In this document: one piece after another, positions 9,277 through 19,291 of the stretch
Position numbering within the stretch: position 1 is the first letter of the stretch
How the letters are laid out: every line of letters starts with the position of its first letter
Assembly: GCA_040143965.1 (NCBI GenBank)
Contig: JASJQH010000137.1
Coordinates: 1-26,015 of the forward strand
DNA length: 26,015 nucleotides
Direction: 5' to 3'
Origin: Basidiobolus ranarum
Taxonomy: Eukaryota > Basidiobolomycota > Basidiobolomycetes > Basidiobolales
The notes under the pieces: model-generated
What the model saw: only the letters and a program-made list of their open reading frames with translations
The model's database searches: none
Told to the model about the DNA's origin: nothing
Position numbers and translations under genes: made by a program

Positions 9277-10794
9277 ATGACTGAAACAACCGAAAATCTC
9301 CCAAAGCCTACTGAAGGTCTTGATGAAGAGACGGAACTTCAGATTGTAGCACAAATTGAAGAATATTTAAGTGACGAGAAGCTTCCTAAAGACACGGAAT
9401 TGTTGGAATTAATTCAAAAGAATCGATTCGGATGTAGGTTTTTTTCAACTTTAAACTACTTTCGTTAAATGTTGTGATGAAGGAAGCGGCATAAAAGTTA
9501 TCTTATTCTGTACCTAAAACGAATTGTCCCATTTTTAGGGGTTCCTATCTATAAGTTATGCAAAAGAGAGGAATTACAGAAATATCACGAGGATGAGGTT
9601 AAACAAGCCCTAAAGAGGAGTTCTGATAAATTTGAGCTTAATCGTACTGGTCGTGAAATTCGTAGAGCAAAGCCTTTACCAAAGGCACCAAGCCATTTCT
9701 CAAGAAGTATTTATGCTGTGAGTCACAAATATATTACTCCCCAGATGCATATCTTGTTAAACTTGCTTACATTATAGAAAGGTTTCCCAGAAGAAACACC
9801 AGAGCTAGAAGCTAAATTACTCGAATTCTTTGGTCAATTTGGAACCGTCGAGCAAGTCAGGTTTCGTCGTGAAAAAGAGACTGATGCTTTTAAAGTAACT
9901 AGCATACCTGTACTCCGAGTTGACATATTGGATCGCTAACAATAAGTCGTTTAGGGGTCAGTTTTCGTTGAATACAGCACTCTAGAGGAGGCCAATCAAG
10001 TTGCTAATATGGAATTGAAGTACGAAGAAGCTGATCTTCTTGTGATGACCAAGTAATTATCAATTTCAACGTGATGTTCCTCATTGTATATAATTAACGG
10101 TACATCTTGTAATCAATTAAGAGCTGCTTACTGCTCTATGAAAGAAGAGCAGTTAGGAATTACTTCTATATTTATGGGCGAGGAAAAAAAGCCATTCAAG
10201 TACAAGCATAGATGTCTGGTTCAATTTGTTAATGCTGGGCCTGAAGCAGAAATCGCTGCCATTAAGGTATTACATGGAATAGTTCACTGTAACGATCAAT
10301 ATGACTAATTACAAAATGTGTAGGATGCTATGAATTCTGAAGTGAATTATGTTCAACTTGATAAAGAGAAGAACAGCGGTATTATCGAGCTTAGAGATCC
10401 CATATCTGAAGAGGCTTTTGAGAAATTAAAGACCAATAATGATATTCTTTTCGACGGAGTTCACCCTGAATTTAATATTATTGAGGGTATTGTGCGCCTC
10501 TTTTAGTTGGTATTTTTCTGCGCTAACATTTTTCAACTGATAGGAGAGGAAGAGAAAATGTACTACGAGGCTAAATTGTTTCTCGATAAACGTAAGGAAA
10601 CTAGAGACCAAGGGCGTAGAGGTCGTGGAGGTCGTGGTCGCGGAGGTCGTGGAGGTCGCGGGCGAGGTGGAGGACGTGGACGTGGTGGCTTTTCCAATAA
10701 GAGAAGATCTAATGATGACGATCAAGGCAAAGAAAGAAAGGTACCAAAAAAAGAAGAAAAGCAAAAAGGTACCTTAATTGAAGTAGGAAAATAA
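9277..10794 (+). CDS. LHP1: La protein (La motif, two RRMs, RGG tail)
   Basis: Nuclear RNA chaperone that binds the 3' oligo-U of RNA polymerase III transcripts such as pre-tRNAs. Exons: 9277-9433, 9539-9717, 9778-9894, 9955-10052, 10122-10266, 10324-10486, 10544-10794. Every junction closes in phase, giving 369 residues. The La motif (about 15-95) includes QIEEYLSDEKLPKD and, across intron 1, FGWVPIYKLCKR. RRM1 (about 107-185) has SIYAKGF as RNP2 and GSVFVEY as RNP1. A second, divergent RRM (about 205-300) includes RCLVQFVNAGPEAE and GIIELRDPISEEAFEKL. Residues about 310-336 are almost pure RG/RGG repeats, a likely methylation and RNA-binding tail, followed by a Lys/Arg-rich C-terminus that looks like a nuclear localisation signal. 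Budding-yeast Lhp1 is shorter (275 residues) and lacks the RRM2/RGG part, so the architecture is closer to animal La. It ends tail-to-tail with the Tat-SF1 gene. Confidence 0.93.
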
Positions 10795-11050
10795 TGCGAG
10801 ATTTCAATTTCACTAAATGAAAATTGTATACCTGTTCATTTAATTTAACACATAATAATATTCCAAAAAACCGAACTACCCATTGAGAACCATTTGAAGA
10901 ATCAATATTATTCAGATAAAGCGATTTGTAGTGAAAGAGGGGAAATATATGCTTGATACTAATCGACAATATATTTGTTGATTTATTTTAGAACTTCTTT
11001 AACTATACATGTACGAGTACTAATGCAGAACAATTTATGTAAACCCACTT
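10795..11050. other. Convergent spacer between La and Tat-SF1 genes
   Basis: A 256-bp AT-rich tail-to-tail spacer, presumably carrying both 3' UTRs. Nothing else is evident. Confidence 0.6.
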
Positions 11051-12809
11051 CTATTGGCGCTCCGATGCTTCCAACCAGTCAGCGTATTTGTCAAGACGCT
11101 GTTTGGCTTCTTCTTCAGTTTCATCCGATCCTTTCAGACTGCTCTTTTGATACTTGGTCTTACCATCATATATTTCTGCCTTGATTTGACGACCAGCGAA
11201 AAACCGGCCGTTCATCATCTAAATGGCCATATTTATCAATTAGAGGCTTTCGACGACAACTAATTCAAACACATACCTTGATACAGGCATCGGCGCCCAA
11301 TTTCTCTCTGAATTTTACGGAGCAAACACCATCTTCGGTTTTCTAGAGTTGGGGATTATTGTAAGCTATTTCTAGTGATGGCGAATGGAATCAAAGAATA
11401 CATACATCGAACACGACAATGTTAGTGACTTCTCCTAATTTCTCACACTCGGAACGGATGTCTTCCTTAAGGTCTATAAGAAGTGCAGGATCATCCTATT
11501 GTATATATATATGAATCGATTAAATTAAGTCGACAAGAAGTGGTAAATTCAAGTGAAATTCAAGAAGTGGCAAATTTCAACACACCTCAATCTCCTGTTG
11601 TGTAAACATGTGCTTAAGGATTACAACTTTGTTGTATTTTTCTGCTGCCTTTGCCTCATCAGCCTCGAACCAGTCAAGTTTTCTAGTGACGGTCTATTAA
11701 TAACCATCGACCGGAGAGCTTCGAGGAATACATTAAATTTACCTTTCAAGCTTGCTAAACTTCTTTTGAAGCACCTTTTTATCTATCCTAGATTTTTTGG
11801 CCGCTTTTTCTTCGGCAGACTTCTCTTTGAATTCTGCCTAGAAATATGCATGGATAGATGATTAGTCCACGTATGGTACCGTAAATCTTTTATCTGTAAG
11901 CAAACCTCATGAACATGAATTTTGGAATTCTCATTAAAACGAAATTCCGTATCATCGAGTAAAGTACAGGCAAGAGTCACGGATTCTTCTTTGAAATAGG
12001 TTACCAACGCGTCTCCTTTCAAACTTCCATCTTCGTTTGTATAAAGTTTGATTCTTGGTTTGCCTAATAAAACATAGTTTGATGGAATTCAGTGGTCTGA
12101 GAAAAATGTTCCTGATATGAGCATCATGTTACCTGTGTTGATATCCTCTTGAAGAATCCCACATTTGGTAAAAACTTTGGAAATTTCATCAACAGTTGTA
12201 TCCAAGGGCAGACCAGTCACATAAACTGACGTAACAGGTCTTTTGTTCGGTAGAGCTCGTTTTTCCGGCTATATCATGAAAAGCAAGTTGAGAAGAGCTA
12301 ATTGAGATATATATGCGTGGAAGAATATTCCTACCTTCTTTTGATCAGGTTGTGCTTCAGTTTCTGGAGATGCCTCTTTGACATCCTATTGAAAATAAAA
12401 ACGAAAAGATCGTATCACTCATTCACACGTAAAGCATATATATCTGACTTTTTTACCGGTTGCTTTTGATTTGGATCGTCATAGATGGATTGTTGAGAAT
12501 TCACTAGGCTTTCGTTCCACTGTTTTTCGCGACAGGTTTTTCAATATATAGCTCGAAGGTTTTGGGGAGAGAAATATAGGGAAGGGCAGAAATAGGGTAT
12601 ATATAAGGTTGGGGATAAACAGGAGGCCACTTTACCATTGGGAACCAGGCGTGCTGAGTTTCATCATATTCATAACTGATCCCTTCGTCGTCAGTATAAG
12701 TCCATTTACCAGTTTCTTGAACATAAATCATCCGAGAATCAGAAAAATTCTGTGGAACTTGTGGCTGCCCTGAAGCGGACATTGCGGGAGAGATGGTGTT
12801 GTTGGACAT
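11051..12809 (-). CDS. CUS2: Tat-SF1/Cus2-like splicing factor (RRM + UHM)
   Basis: Nuclear U2 snRNP-associated factor; the UHM binds ULM peptides in SF3b1 (Hsh155 in yeast) and assists prespliceosome assembly. Ten exons: 12809-12636, 12519-12457, 12385-12335, 12268-12133, 12063-11906, 11837-11743, 11682-11586, 11495-11406, 11342-11277, 11218-11051; all phases close, 365 residues. The N-terminus carries the GKWTYTDDEGISYEYDETQ signature of Tat-SF1 (about 31-53). RRM1 (about 107-205) has SVYVTGLPLDTTVDE. A KLDWFEADEA linker precedes the UHM (about 250-330), with an acidic helix DLKEDIRSECEKLG and the RXF motif as GRFFAGRQI (314-322). The protein stops shortly after the UHM and lacks the long acidic C-terminal tail of animal Tat-SF1. 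Introns are 50-120 nt; the 116-nt intron after exon 1 is open for 42 codons and explains a read-through frame there. Confidence 0.93.
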
Positions 12810-13436
12810 CAGAAAACTAAACTTGGATTTGAATGGTGTGCAACGCTATCACTGATTTTACTACTCAACACAGTTAATATCGATAAAAAATTAGTAAGAA
12901 ATCTCAGTTGAATTTGTGAAAAATTACCCCCAAGCTTACTATACCAATAATAGTATCACGAAAATCAGCAATGACAGATGTTACATATGAACGTGACGTG
13001 ACTTTATTGCAAGCAAATGTATGATTAAAGTGACAATCGCAAAGTTTACAAGCCAATGGCGGAACAAGCGTAAGTATATTATATATTAACTCGTTACCAT
13101 TGAGAAGAGACTATCTCGTTGCCATCTAGCTTCTTTCAAATTGCATCTACAAGCCTCATTAAAACATATTGAAAGGGAATCAGAGGAGACTGACTGAATA
13201 AGAAATATAAAGTTAAATTGAAAACTACTGATTTATTACAAACAATCCCCGAGTGTGTAAATGGTGACAAAGGGAACAAAGGTAAACATAGAACGTGGAA
13301 TAAGAATAAGCTATTATGAGATTGCATTCTCTCAGCATCTTCGATCTATAAACGACAGCCATTAGACCTAAACGCAAAAAGATGAATCAAGCCAGGCAAT
13401 CCTACAAATCGATAAATATCAGCCAAGACGCTACAC
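12810..13436. other. Tat-SF1 promoter and 14-3-3 3' flank
   Basis: About 630 bp between two minus-strand genes. It should hold the promoter of the Tat-SF1 gene and the 3' UTR of the 14-3-3 gene. A CRE half-site-like ACGTGACGTGAC lies near 12991-13003. No coding exon is seen. Confidence 0.55.
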
Positions 13437-14639
13437 TTATTCATCCTTCTCAGCTTCGGCGGCAGGAGTTTCAGTAGCTGTGACGGGTTCGGCTTCTTCA
13501 GTCTTAGATTCATCGTTCTTTTCAGTTTCTGAAAATAAATTGTTTAGCAATATCCTCATATTCACATTGTTGTTAAGGTTTAGTTACCATCTTGCATATC
13601 GGATGTCCAGAGAGTAAGGTTATCTCTCAATAACTGCATGATAAGGGTGCTATCCTTGTAGGATTCTTCACTCAAAGTGTCGAGTTCAGCAATGGCATCA
13701 TCGAATGCCTGTTTAGCGAGATGGCAGGCGCGATCAGGTGAATTCAGAATCTCGTAATAGAATACAGAGAAATTGAGTGCGAGCCCAAGACGAATAGGGT
13801 GAGTAGGGGCAAGTTCGGTTTGAGCAATATCTGTAGCACCCTTGTAAGCTTCATGAGCAGCAGTAGCAGAATCCTTACGCTTATCGCCAGTGGCAAACTC
13901 AGCAAGATAACGATGATAATCGCCCTTCCTAAATTTCGAACCATCCATGTCAGTATCTGAGCAATTCGGTAGAATAGACATTAGCTAACTTACATCTTGT
14001 AATAGAAAACCTTGGACTCTCCTCCTTGAGCTCCAGGAATTAAATGCTGGTCTAAAAGTTCTAAAATATCTCTACAGACGTCACCAAGTTCCTCTTCAAC
14101 CTTATGTCTGTATGACTTAATTTTTTCGACGTGAACGTCATTACCCTTGCTCTCCTCTTTTTGTTCAATAGAAGAGATGATTCTCCAGGAGGCACGACGA
14201 GCGCCAATAACGTTCTTATAAGCGACAGAGAGAAGGTTGCGCTCCTCGACGGTCAACTCAGCACCACCCTTGATTAGTTTATAAAGCGTAAATATTGAGG
14301 TGGGAGGCTTATTGATTAGTTTGCATACTAACCTTAGCGAAATCTTTCATGAACTGAACCATTTCTATTAAGGGAACGAAGTTAAAACTTATATCGGTTT
14401 TGTACTATGACGTATACACTTTACCATCGTAACGCTCAGCTTGCTCAGCCAATTTGGCCATGTAAACCTATTGAAAATTACTAAGCAAAGAGGTATATTG
14501 AAAGTTCTGTTGGCATACTAATGCTTACTTGATCTTCTCTATTCTACAATACATAACAAGATGAGAAGTTAGTTGGATGAAACACTTTAAAGTACACACT
14601 ATGCTTCTTTCAAGTAATGTAAACAATACTTACAGCCAT
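13437..14639 (-). CDS. BMH1: 14-3-3 protein
   Basis: Dimeric phosphoserine/phosphothreonine-binding adaptor with many clients in signalling and metabolism, mainly cytoplasmic. Seven coding exons: 14639-14634, 14543-14529, 14467-14425, 14364-14333, 14268-13994, 13928-13588, 13528-13437; the frame closes to 267 residues, the same length as yeast Bmh1. The protein begins [20 protein letters not shown] and has the signatures [26 protein letters not shown] and [18 protein letters not shown]. The phosphopeptide pocket is intact: Lys of YKN, Arg of ARRASWR, and the RYLAE and [12 protein letters not shown] helices. After [10 protein letters not shown] comes an acidic, Thr/Ala/Glu-rich tail of about 30 residues, the typical variable C-terminus. 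The first coding exon is only 6 nt (ATG GCT) and the second only 15 nt; both have good GTAAGT or GTAAGC donors. The symbol is by family; orthology to one yeast paralogue cannot be assigned. Confidence 0.95.
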
Positions 14640-15183
14640 GGTGTTTTACTTATCGAAAGAAAGAGCAGAAAGTCGAAAGGGAACTGTTCACAGAATAACG
14701 CAGACAATTATAGATGGTTTGTAAATTTTATTGACTAGTTAAATTGTTGTTATCATTACTAAAGTAGTTCTAGATTTTTTTTGTCCCTTGCATACCCACG
14801 GGGGTTGGACTAATGAGCAGATAAGGGTTGGACTAATGAGCAGATAATTTATGGGGCATGAACCACTGGCTTTCTCAACTATCGTACGCAATCAATTAAA
14901 CCAATAGCCATTAATGCTAAAAATAATAAGATTACTTTGGTATTTTATTAATTGGGAGAATAGGGGAGTGGCCATGATAATGACGTTATGTTTACTTGGT
15001 AAATAAATTGATTATGAAGATGCCCCTCTAAATAGCAATGGAGAATGATTGGTCGATTTCAGGGATTGTTTATAAGATTGTTGACAGAAGTAAAAATGCG
15101 GGAAATTTATACAAAAATAAGATTCAATAGGGAACATACATATTATGTCTATACTACAGAATACTGACTTGCAGTAGATAAGA
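14640..15183. other. 14-3-3 promoter region
   Basis: About 540 bp upstream of the 14-3-3 start and downstream of the next minus-strand gene. It includes a 23-bp tandem duplication at 14802-14847, a CCAAT (AACCAATAG) near 14899, and an ACGTT-type half site near 14981. No coding exon is seen. Confidence 0.5.
14802..14847. repeat. Perfect 23-bp tandem duplication
   Basis: Two identical abutting copies of a 23-bp unit (14802-14824 and 14825-14847) starting GGGTTGGACTAATGAGCAG, in the 14-3-3 upstream region. The perfect identity suggests a recent duplication or slippage event. Confidence 0.9.
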
Positions 15184-16087
15184 TTAGGTTGATCTAAAGC
15201 TCTCGACATCTGAAATACTGGGTGATGTATCCAATGAAGCTAGACTAGTATTTATGGACCCGAAAGAGTTTCTTTTACTCGAGCGTCCACGACCTGAGAG
15301 CTTTCCGGTTCGCAGGTTGTAGGTAAGGACAGTGGATTCTGATTCAACAAAGCACAGATCATATGTGCCAAGGTGAAATAGAATACGCCAAATGGTACTT
15401 GGGTGGTATTGGAAAATGGGTGCCATATCGAGTTTGCACTCCATCAGCCTTGTGTTTCTACTACATTGCAATAAGGAAACTGTATGTAACTTTAAAATGA
15501 AAGATATTAGCGATTGAACGGATGGAAATTGATGAGGTTAGAGATATATACCTCAGCATGTTCTACATTGTACAAGGCCAAAAGATACTTGGTCTGGTCG
15601 ATGGCGGTTAAGTTATAAAGACCATTCAGGACAAGAGCAGGCGTGTGCTTAAGCAATGTGGTATTTAGTCGGCTAACGGTCTCAAGATATATCTCTGTGG
15701 AGCTTGTGCCATAGTTTGCCACAATTAAAAGCATCCTATTGTCGTTTAACTGATATACATTGATTACACTCTGAGCCTTGCTGTAGAGGTCTAGCTGCAT
15801 AGGAACAATATCCTCTTGTTGGTCAACAGACACAAATGTGCAAGAGCTGTTGGTAGAAGGTACGGATGTAGGCTGTGAGAACACTAAAATGGGGACGCAG
15901 CAATCTTCCGTTGAGGTGACAAAGTCAATCAAGGTAGCTAGTGAGAGTATTTGATTAGCGCTTATATTGATCAATAAGATGTATAGGTTAACTTACAATC
16001 ATCGTTGGGAGTGGAGATTGAACTGGCCTTGGGAGCCGGAGGGCACAAAAGTAAAGGTACTTTTGAAAAAGAAGTGAGTTTAAGCAT
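15184..16087 (-). CDS. Unrecognised protein, possible beta-propeller C-terminal fragment
   Basis: I cannot name this gene. Proposed exons: 16087-15997, 15937-15552, 15489-15184, joined by introns with GTAAGT/CACTAG and GTATAT/TTAAAG ends; the frame closes to 260 residues. The N-terminus (MLKLTSFSKVPLLLCPPAPK) is weakly hydrophobic. The middle alternates beta-like hydrophobic stretches and polar turns (INVYQLNDNRMLLIVANYG, LNGLYNLTAIDQTKYLLAL, YDLCFVESESTVLTYNL), which resembles beta-propeller blades; this is inference only. The C-terminus is Ser-rich and basic (GRGRSSKRNSFGS), likely disordered. The ATG at 16087 is the first in frame, but the frame is open upstream to about 16140 and could be entered by splicing. 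It may therefore be a complete small protein or the surviving end of a larger gene. It is head-to-head with the plus-strand gene starting at 16197, with only about 110 bp between. Confidence 0.5.
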
Positions 16088-16196
16088 GTTAGGAAATACT
16101 GAATCCCATTCAAGAACTGGGTATGATATATATAACTAATTTCAGGTCTGGCCTTTTGTACCTCCGGATGTCTCGGGTGAACTGAATAAAGTAAGA

Positions 16197-16582
16197 ATGT
16201 ATTCAATGATTTATTTTAAAATATGGCCAATTCCAAGAATGTTGGATTTTTGTGACGGTTTAGAATATGGACTCATTGATATGGCAACTGTTTTGGAGGC
16301 ATTGTTGAATACTCGGAGTACAAAAAGTTTGGATACTAGCGCGGCCCAAAAAGAGCTTATTATAGATCGGGCGAGATATTACCGTACGATTCGACTGCTC
16401 GAGACCTTGTATGTTTTGATGGCAACATTGGTGGGGTGCCACAACCATCAAAATTTTCAAGCTAATATCGTGCGTCTAGATCTCAACTTGCTTTTGCTTT
16501 TCATTCCCTGCCCCTTAACTAGTCATACTTTTAGAACTCTGGGTGGCAATATGGTAATGAGGAGTCGCCACCTACCCGCTAA
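16197..16582 (+). CDS. Unrecognised short protein, head-to-head with the 15184-16087 gene
   Basis: I do not recognise this protein. The open frame runs from ATG 16197 to 16624 (141 codons). A likely intron 16470-16534 (GTGCGT donor, CTTAAC branch-like site, TTTTAG acceptor) would give exons 16197-16469 and 16535-16582 and a 106-residue product ending NSGWQYGNEESPPTR. Later starts at 16206 or 16242 are possible. Residues from about 16 on look like an alpha-helical domain: MLDFCDGLEYGLIDMATVLE, AAQKELIIDRARYYRTIRLL, ETLYVLMATLVG. The antisense frame is Cys- and His-rich and looks like a shadow. Splice-like signals further upstream on this strand (GTGAGT at 16070, TTTCAG at 16145, GTAAGA at 16191) cannot be joined to this frame in phase. 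It could be a real small gene, or a decayed remnant. Confidence 0.4.
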
Positions 16583-17369
16583 GGGGAGTGTGGGATTAGC
16601 TAAATGTGAAATGGCATCTTGATAGCTCAATCTATATCTTAATCTACAATTGCTATGCCACACTTGTGCCTCTCGACTAATACTCTGGTAACGACTTCGA
16701 ACTTCATATCATGTACCATGCAGCTATGCTGTATGATGATAAATATGAATATGCTTTCACTCAACTGATTTACACTACATTATGACCTTTCAGTCAGCGG
16801 TTTAAATCAAACTTTCTTTAGTCTACCTAGCTATCACTATCTTCAGTACATATACATTTAATTCAGCATTTGTGGCTAATCCTAAGATATTTTGCTCTAT
16901 TTGGTCCGATCTTGTGAATTTTATTGGAGTGATCGACCTTACGAGCCCAGTAATCAACCCTTTCATACCCAAATAACATAAACAAGCATATTACAGATTT
17001 CAGAATAGATATAGTCTTAGATGTTCTTGGCCCGAAACATGTGGGTTGAAGATGCTTACTTGTACCACACTGATAGTCACTCTGCTAGTCCGATAAAACA
17101 ATCTAACCATCAGATGCGGATCACATGGAATGCAGAATAGTTGGAAAAGAACCAAACAGAATAGTTGGAAAAGAATCAAACAGAATAGTTGAGGGGGGAT
17201 CTGATGAAATGGTTAAAAAAGAATCAAACGGAATCAAACGGAATGGTTGAGGAGAGATCGGGCGAAATGGTTAAAAGGGAATCACGGATAATATTGGTGT
17301 TTATTAACAAGTGGTAGTATATATATATAATACTTAAAACTATGTACAGACTATATAATCAGTTCAATT
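16583..17369. other. Gene-free region with tandem repeats
   Basis: About 790 bp between the plus-strand orphan and the 3' end of the F-box gene. No convincing coding exon on either strand. The last part holds the 24-bp repeat block at 17133-17286. Confidence 0.6.
17133..17286. repeat. 24-bp minisatellite, about six copies
   Basis: Tandem 24-bp units starting CAGAATAGTTGGAAAAGAAT: 17133-17156 and 17157-17180 differ by one base. Diverged units lie at 17181-17204, 17205-17228, 17239-17262 and 17263-17286, with a 10-bp partial unit at 17229-17238. The last four form two copies of a 48-bp higher-order unit, so duplication happened at two scales. The block ends about 85 bp beyond the F-box gene stop. 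Confidence 0.85.
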
Positions 17370-18086
17370 TCACGATGCTGTTAGTAACGTTGATATATTT
17401 GAAGTCGTAGAAATTGAAATTAGCGATCCTCGCCGGACTGGCAGCATTTTTGTAACTTTCTGGAAAAACGATGGTCTAGAGTCACAAGCTAGGAAAAGTA
17501 GCGAGCACTCGAATGTTAAAGGTGTCACCCACCTTTCCCCATCAATGAATGCCAAGTCTTCTGGCTGAATAGGTGGTGTTTTGGTAACTTCATATGTGAC
17601 ATTCCATCTTTCTTTAGGGGATCCTCCTGGGACTACAGATAAAAAGGACCCGGGTTTTTTGATAGGAAGACCACGGCTTACCCAAAGATTAGGATTATCA
17701 TAGGGGGATAGGGTGATATTGGTGATTTTTGGATTCTCAAGTAGCAACCCATAAAAACAGCGTCTGGTTTTCAACCGCTTAACACGATAGCATACTTTAG
17801 AAGAAGAAAGATTCACGGAGGAATAGGCAAACTCTACGTGAAATTTCCATTTGCTCTCTTGCTCAAAAGTGAGTGAAATAGAAGTGTCGATAAGTTTCTT
17901 TTTGATATGACTTTGGGCAAATATAAACCATTCCTTGCAGCAAAAACGAGCCATTATCAAAGTTTCTAAATCTAGGAAACTCAGAATGTGCGCCACCACT
18001 TCAGGAGGGAAATCAGTAATATTTGCGTGCCATAACAGCGGTTTTTTGGCCGACGTACTAGTAGAATAGAAGTGTGGGGTTAACAT
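17370..18086 (-). CDS. F-box protein
   Basis: Probable substrate receptor of an SCF ubiquitin ligase. The F-box lies near the N-terminus (about residues 18-63): ITDFPPEVVAHILSFLDLET, then ARFCCKEWFIFAQ. It is followed by about 150 residues with no repeat pattern I recognise (no WD40, Kelch or LRR), so the substrate class is unknown. The frame is open from ATG 18086 for 238 residues. A likely intron at 17476-17532 (GTGGGT donor, CTCTAG acceptor) is 57 nt with no stop. Splicing it would join DGE to RPSFFQKVTKMLPVRRGS and give 219 residues, and the peptide it encodes (WVTPLTFECSLLFLACDS) looks unlike its surroundings. Both forms stay in frame. An upstream stretch of about 1.2 kb separates it from the divergent EI24-family gene. 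Confidence 0.8.
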   Translation of the reverse strand: MLTPHFYSTSTSAKKPLLWHANITDFPPEVVAHILSFLDLETLIMARFCCKEWFIFAQSHIKKKLIDTSISLTFEQESKWKFHVEFAYSSVNLSSSKVCYRVKRLKTRRCFYGLLLENPKITNITLSPYDNPNLWVSRGLPIKKPGSFLSVVPGGSPKERWNVTYEVTKTPPIQPEDLAFIDGERWVTPLTFECSLLFLACDSRPSFFQKVTKMLPVRRGSLISISTTSNISTLLTAS

Positions 18087-19012
18087 AAGAAAATAAGACT
18101 CTTCAGAGACACACTCACTTTATTTATACCGTCTACGAATTTTGATCAATTAATCTTGTGAAGAGTTGAGAGCTGCATGTGCCTGAACATTAATATCCAT
18201 TTTCATTGAAAACTTATTAATCTATAATACTCTTGGAATACGGACTCTCGAGAAACTCTTCGAATCATTACTTTAAAACCAGCACAATCGCCTGATTATT
18301 TGTATCCTCTAGCCATTGTACTCATATTTGGCGAGTCAATGTGATTGTTCTTTAAACTACCGACGAGTAATTTCCTTTCTGGCCTACATCTAATCAAGCC
18401 ATATGGCACCAAAAAGTAGTAAATGCTATATATGGTATAGTTAGAGTCAAGTGTATCAGCTGATTGTTTTTATTTATGAGGGGTAGTATTCTGATTAATT
18501 TAGTCCGAAGTGGCAACCATCTGCTGCATATAATGGACTTCCAACGAACTAAACACCTATCTAAATCATGATCTGTTGTAGCCCGAGCCTAGTCTATCGG
18601 CATTAAGTGGTTGTGAATATTAAGCAAGTTCAAACGCGGTTCATTCACTTGAAACAAATCATTTAAGCTAGTACAACTCATAGGGGCCGGATGAGTCAGA
18701 GCCAATTAAAACCAAGCTCAGAAGAAGTCTAAGAAACCTTAATTTAAGCTGAGATTGCTTGCTGTTCGCATCTGATTGATCATCTAAACAATTAATCGTG
18801 ATTAACTGAGAATAATTCAGTTGAAGATGTTGACTTAGCGTGGATACTTCCATGACCTTAATCGCCCAATGGCACCAGGTGCCATCTAACAAACAAACTA
18901 AACTTAAACGCGAAGACAAATATTAGAATTCGAAAAAAGTCACTGCAATGGAGTAATGGAATGACTGCGCTTATTCGACGAGGATCTCATTTTCGTTGAT
19001 GACTACACATAT

Positions 19013-19207
19013 TTACGTCATCAAATGACCTGTCTCCTTGATATTTCACCAGTCATCAGTTATTAATTGGAACTGGTAACGAAATCTCAAATTTCATATT
19101 TAGACTAGAGCTAGACTCGCAATTCTCTCCGTCATGCTGGTTCTTTAATACGTAATATTATTTCCAATGAAACCAAATGCAATGTAACCGAACTATCTAT
19201 ACGTCAC
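19013..19207. promoter_or_regulatory. Two CRE-like ACGTCA sites upstream of the EI24-family gene
   Basis: TTACGTCA at 19013-19020 and TACGTCAC at 19200-19207 are close matches to ATF/CREB bZIP sites. They lie about 275 and 85 bp before the start codon of the gene at 19292. Stress- or development-dependent control is inference. Confidence 0.4.
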
Positions 19208-19229
19208 ACTAGGTGCGCTTGTATGAGCC

Positions 19230-19237
19230 TATAAATA
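19230..19237 (+). promoter_or_regulatory. TATA box of the EI24-family gene
   Basis: TATAAATA lies 55-62 bp upstream of the ATG at 19292, at a spacing compatible with a short leader. It supports that ATG as the start. Confidence 0.6.
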
Positions 19238-19291
19238 CACATACCTTTCACCTATTCACATTAACAATTGTAGTTATCTTTCTGTACTTTA

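Larger units (their letters stand above)
18087..19291. other. Divergent promoter region (F-box / EI24-family genes)
   Basis: About 1.2 kb, the longest gene-free stretch in the window, serving two divergent genes. On the right it holds TTACGTCA (19013-19020), TACGTCAC (19200-19207) and a TATAAATA (19230-19237). The minus-strand frame at 18919-18668 lacks family resemblance and is probably fortuitous. Confidence 0.55.

Noticed and set aside
15988-16190. Possible plus-strand exons upstream of the 16197 frame (open stretches bounded by GTGAGT, TTTCAG and GTAAGA)
   Set aside because: The phase of the 16146-16190 stretch does not join the downstream frame through the nearest AG, there is no ATG in the first stretch, and the minus strand has a better-supported exon there. 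Kept only as a finding of dual signals.
16260-16460. Minus-strand frame of 66 codons
   Set aside because: Cys/His/Gln-rich shadow of the helical plus-strand frame; no extension into the neighbouring minus-strand gene in phase was found.
18668-18919. Minus-strand frame of 83 codons
   Set aside because: It begins with a non-ATG codon, has no recognisable domain and lies in a divergent promoter region.
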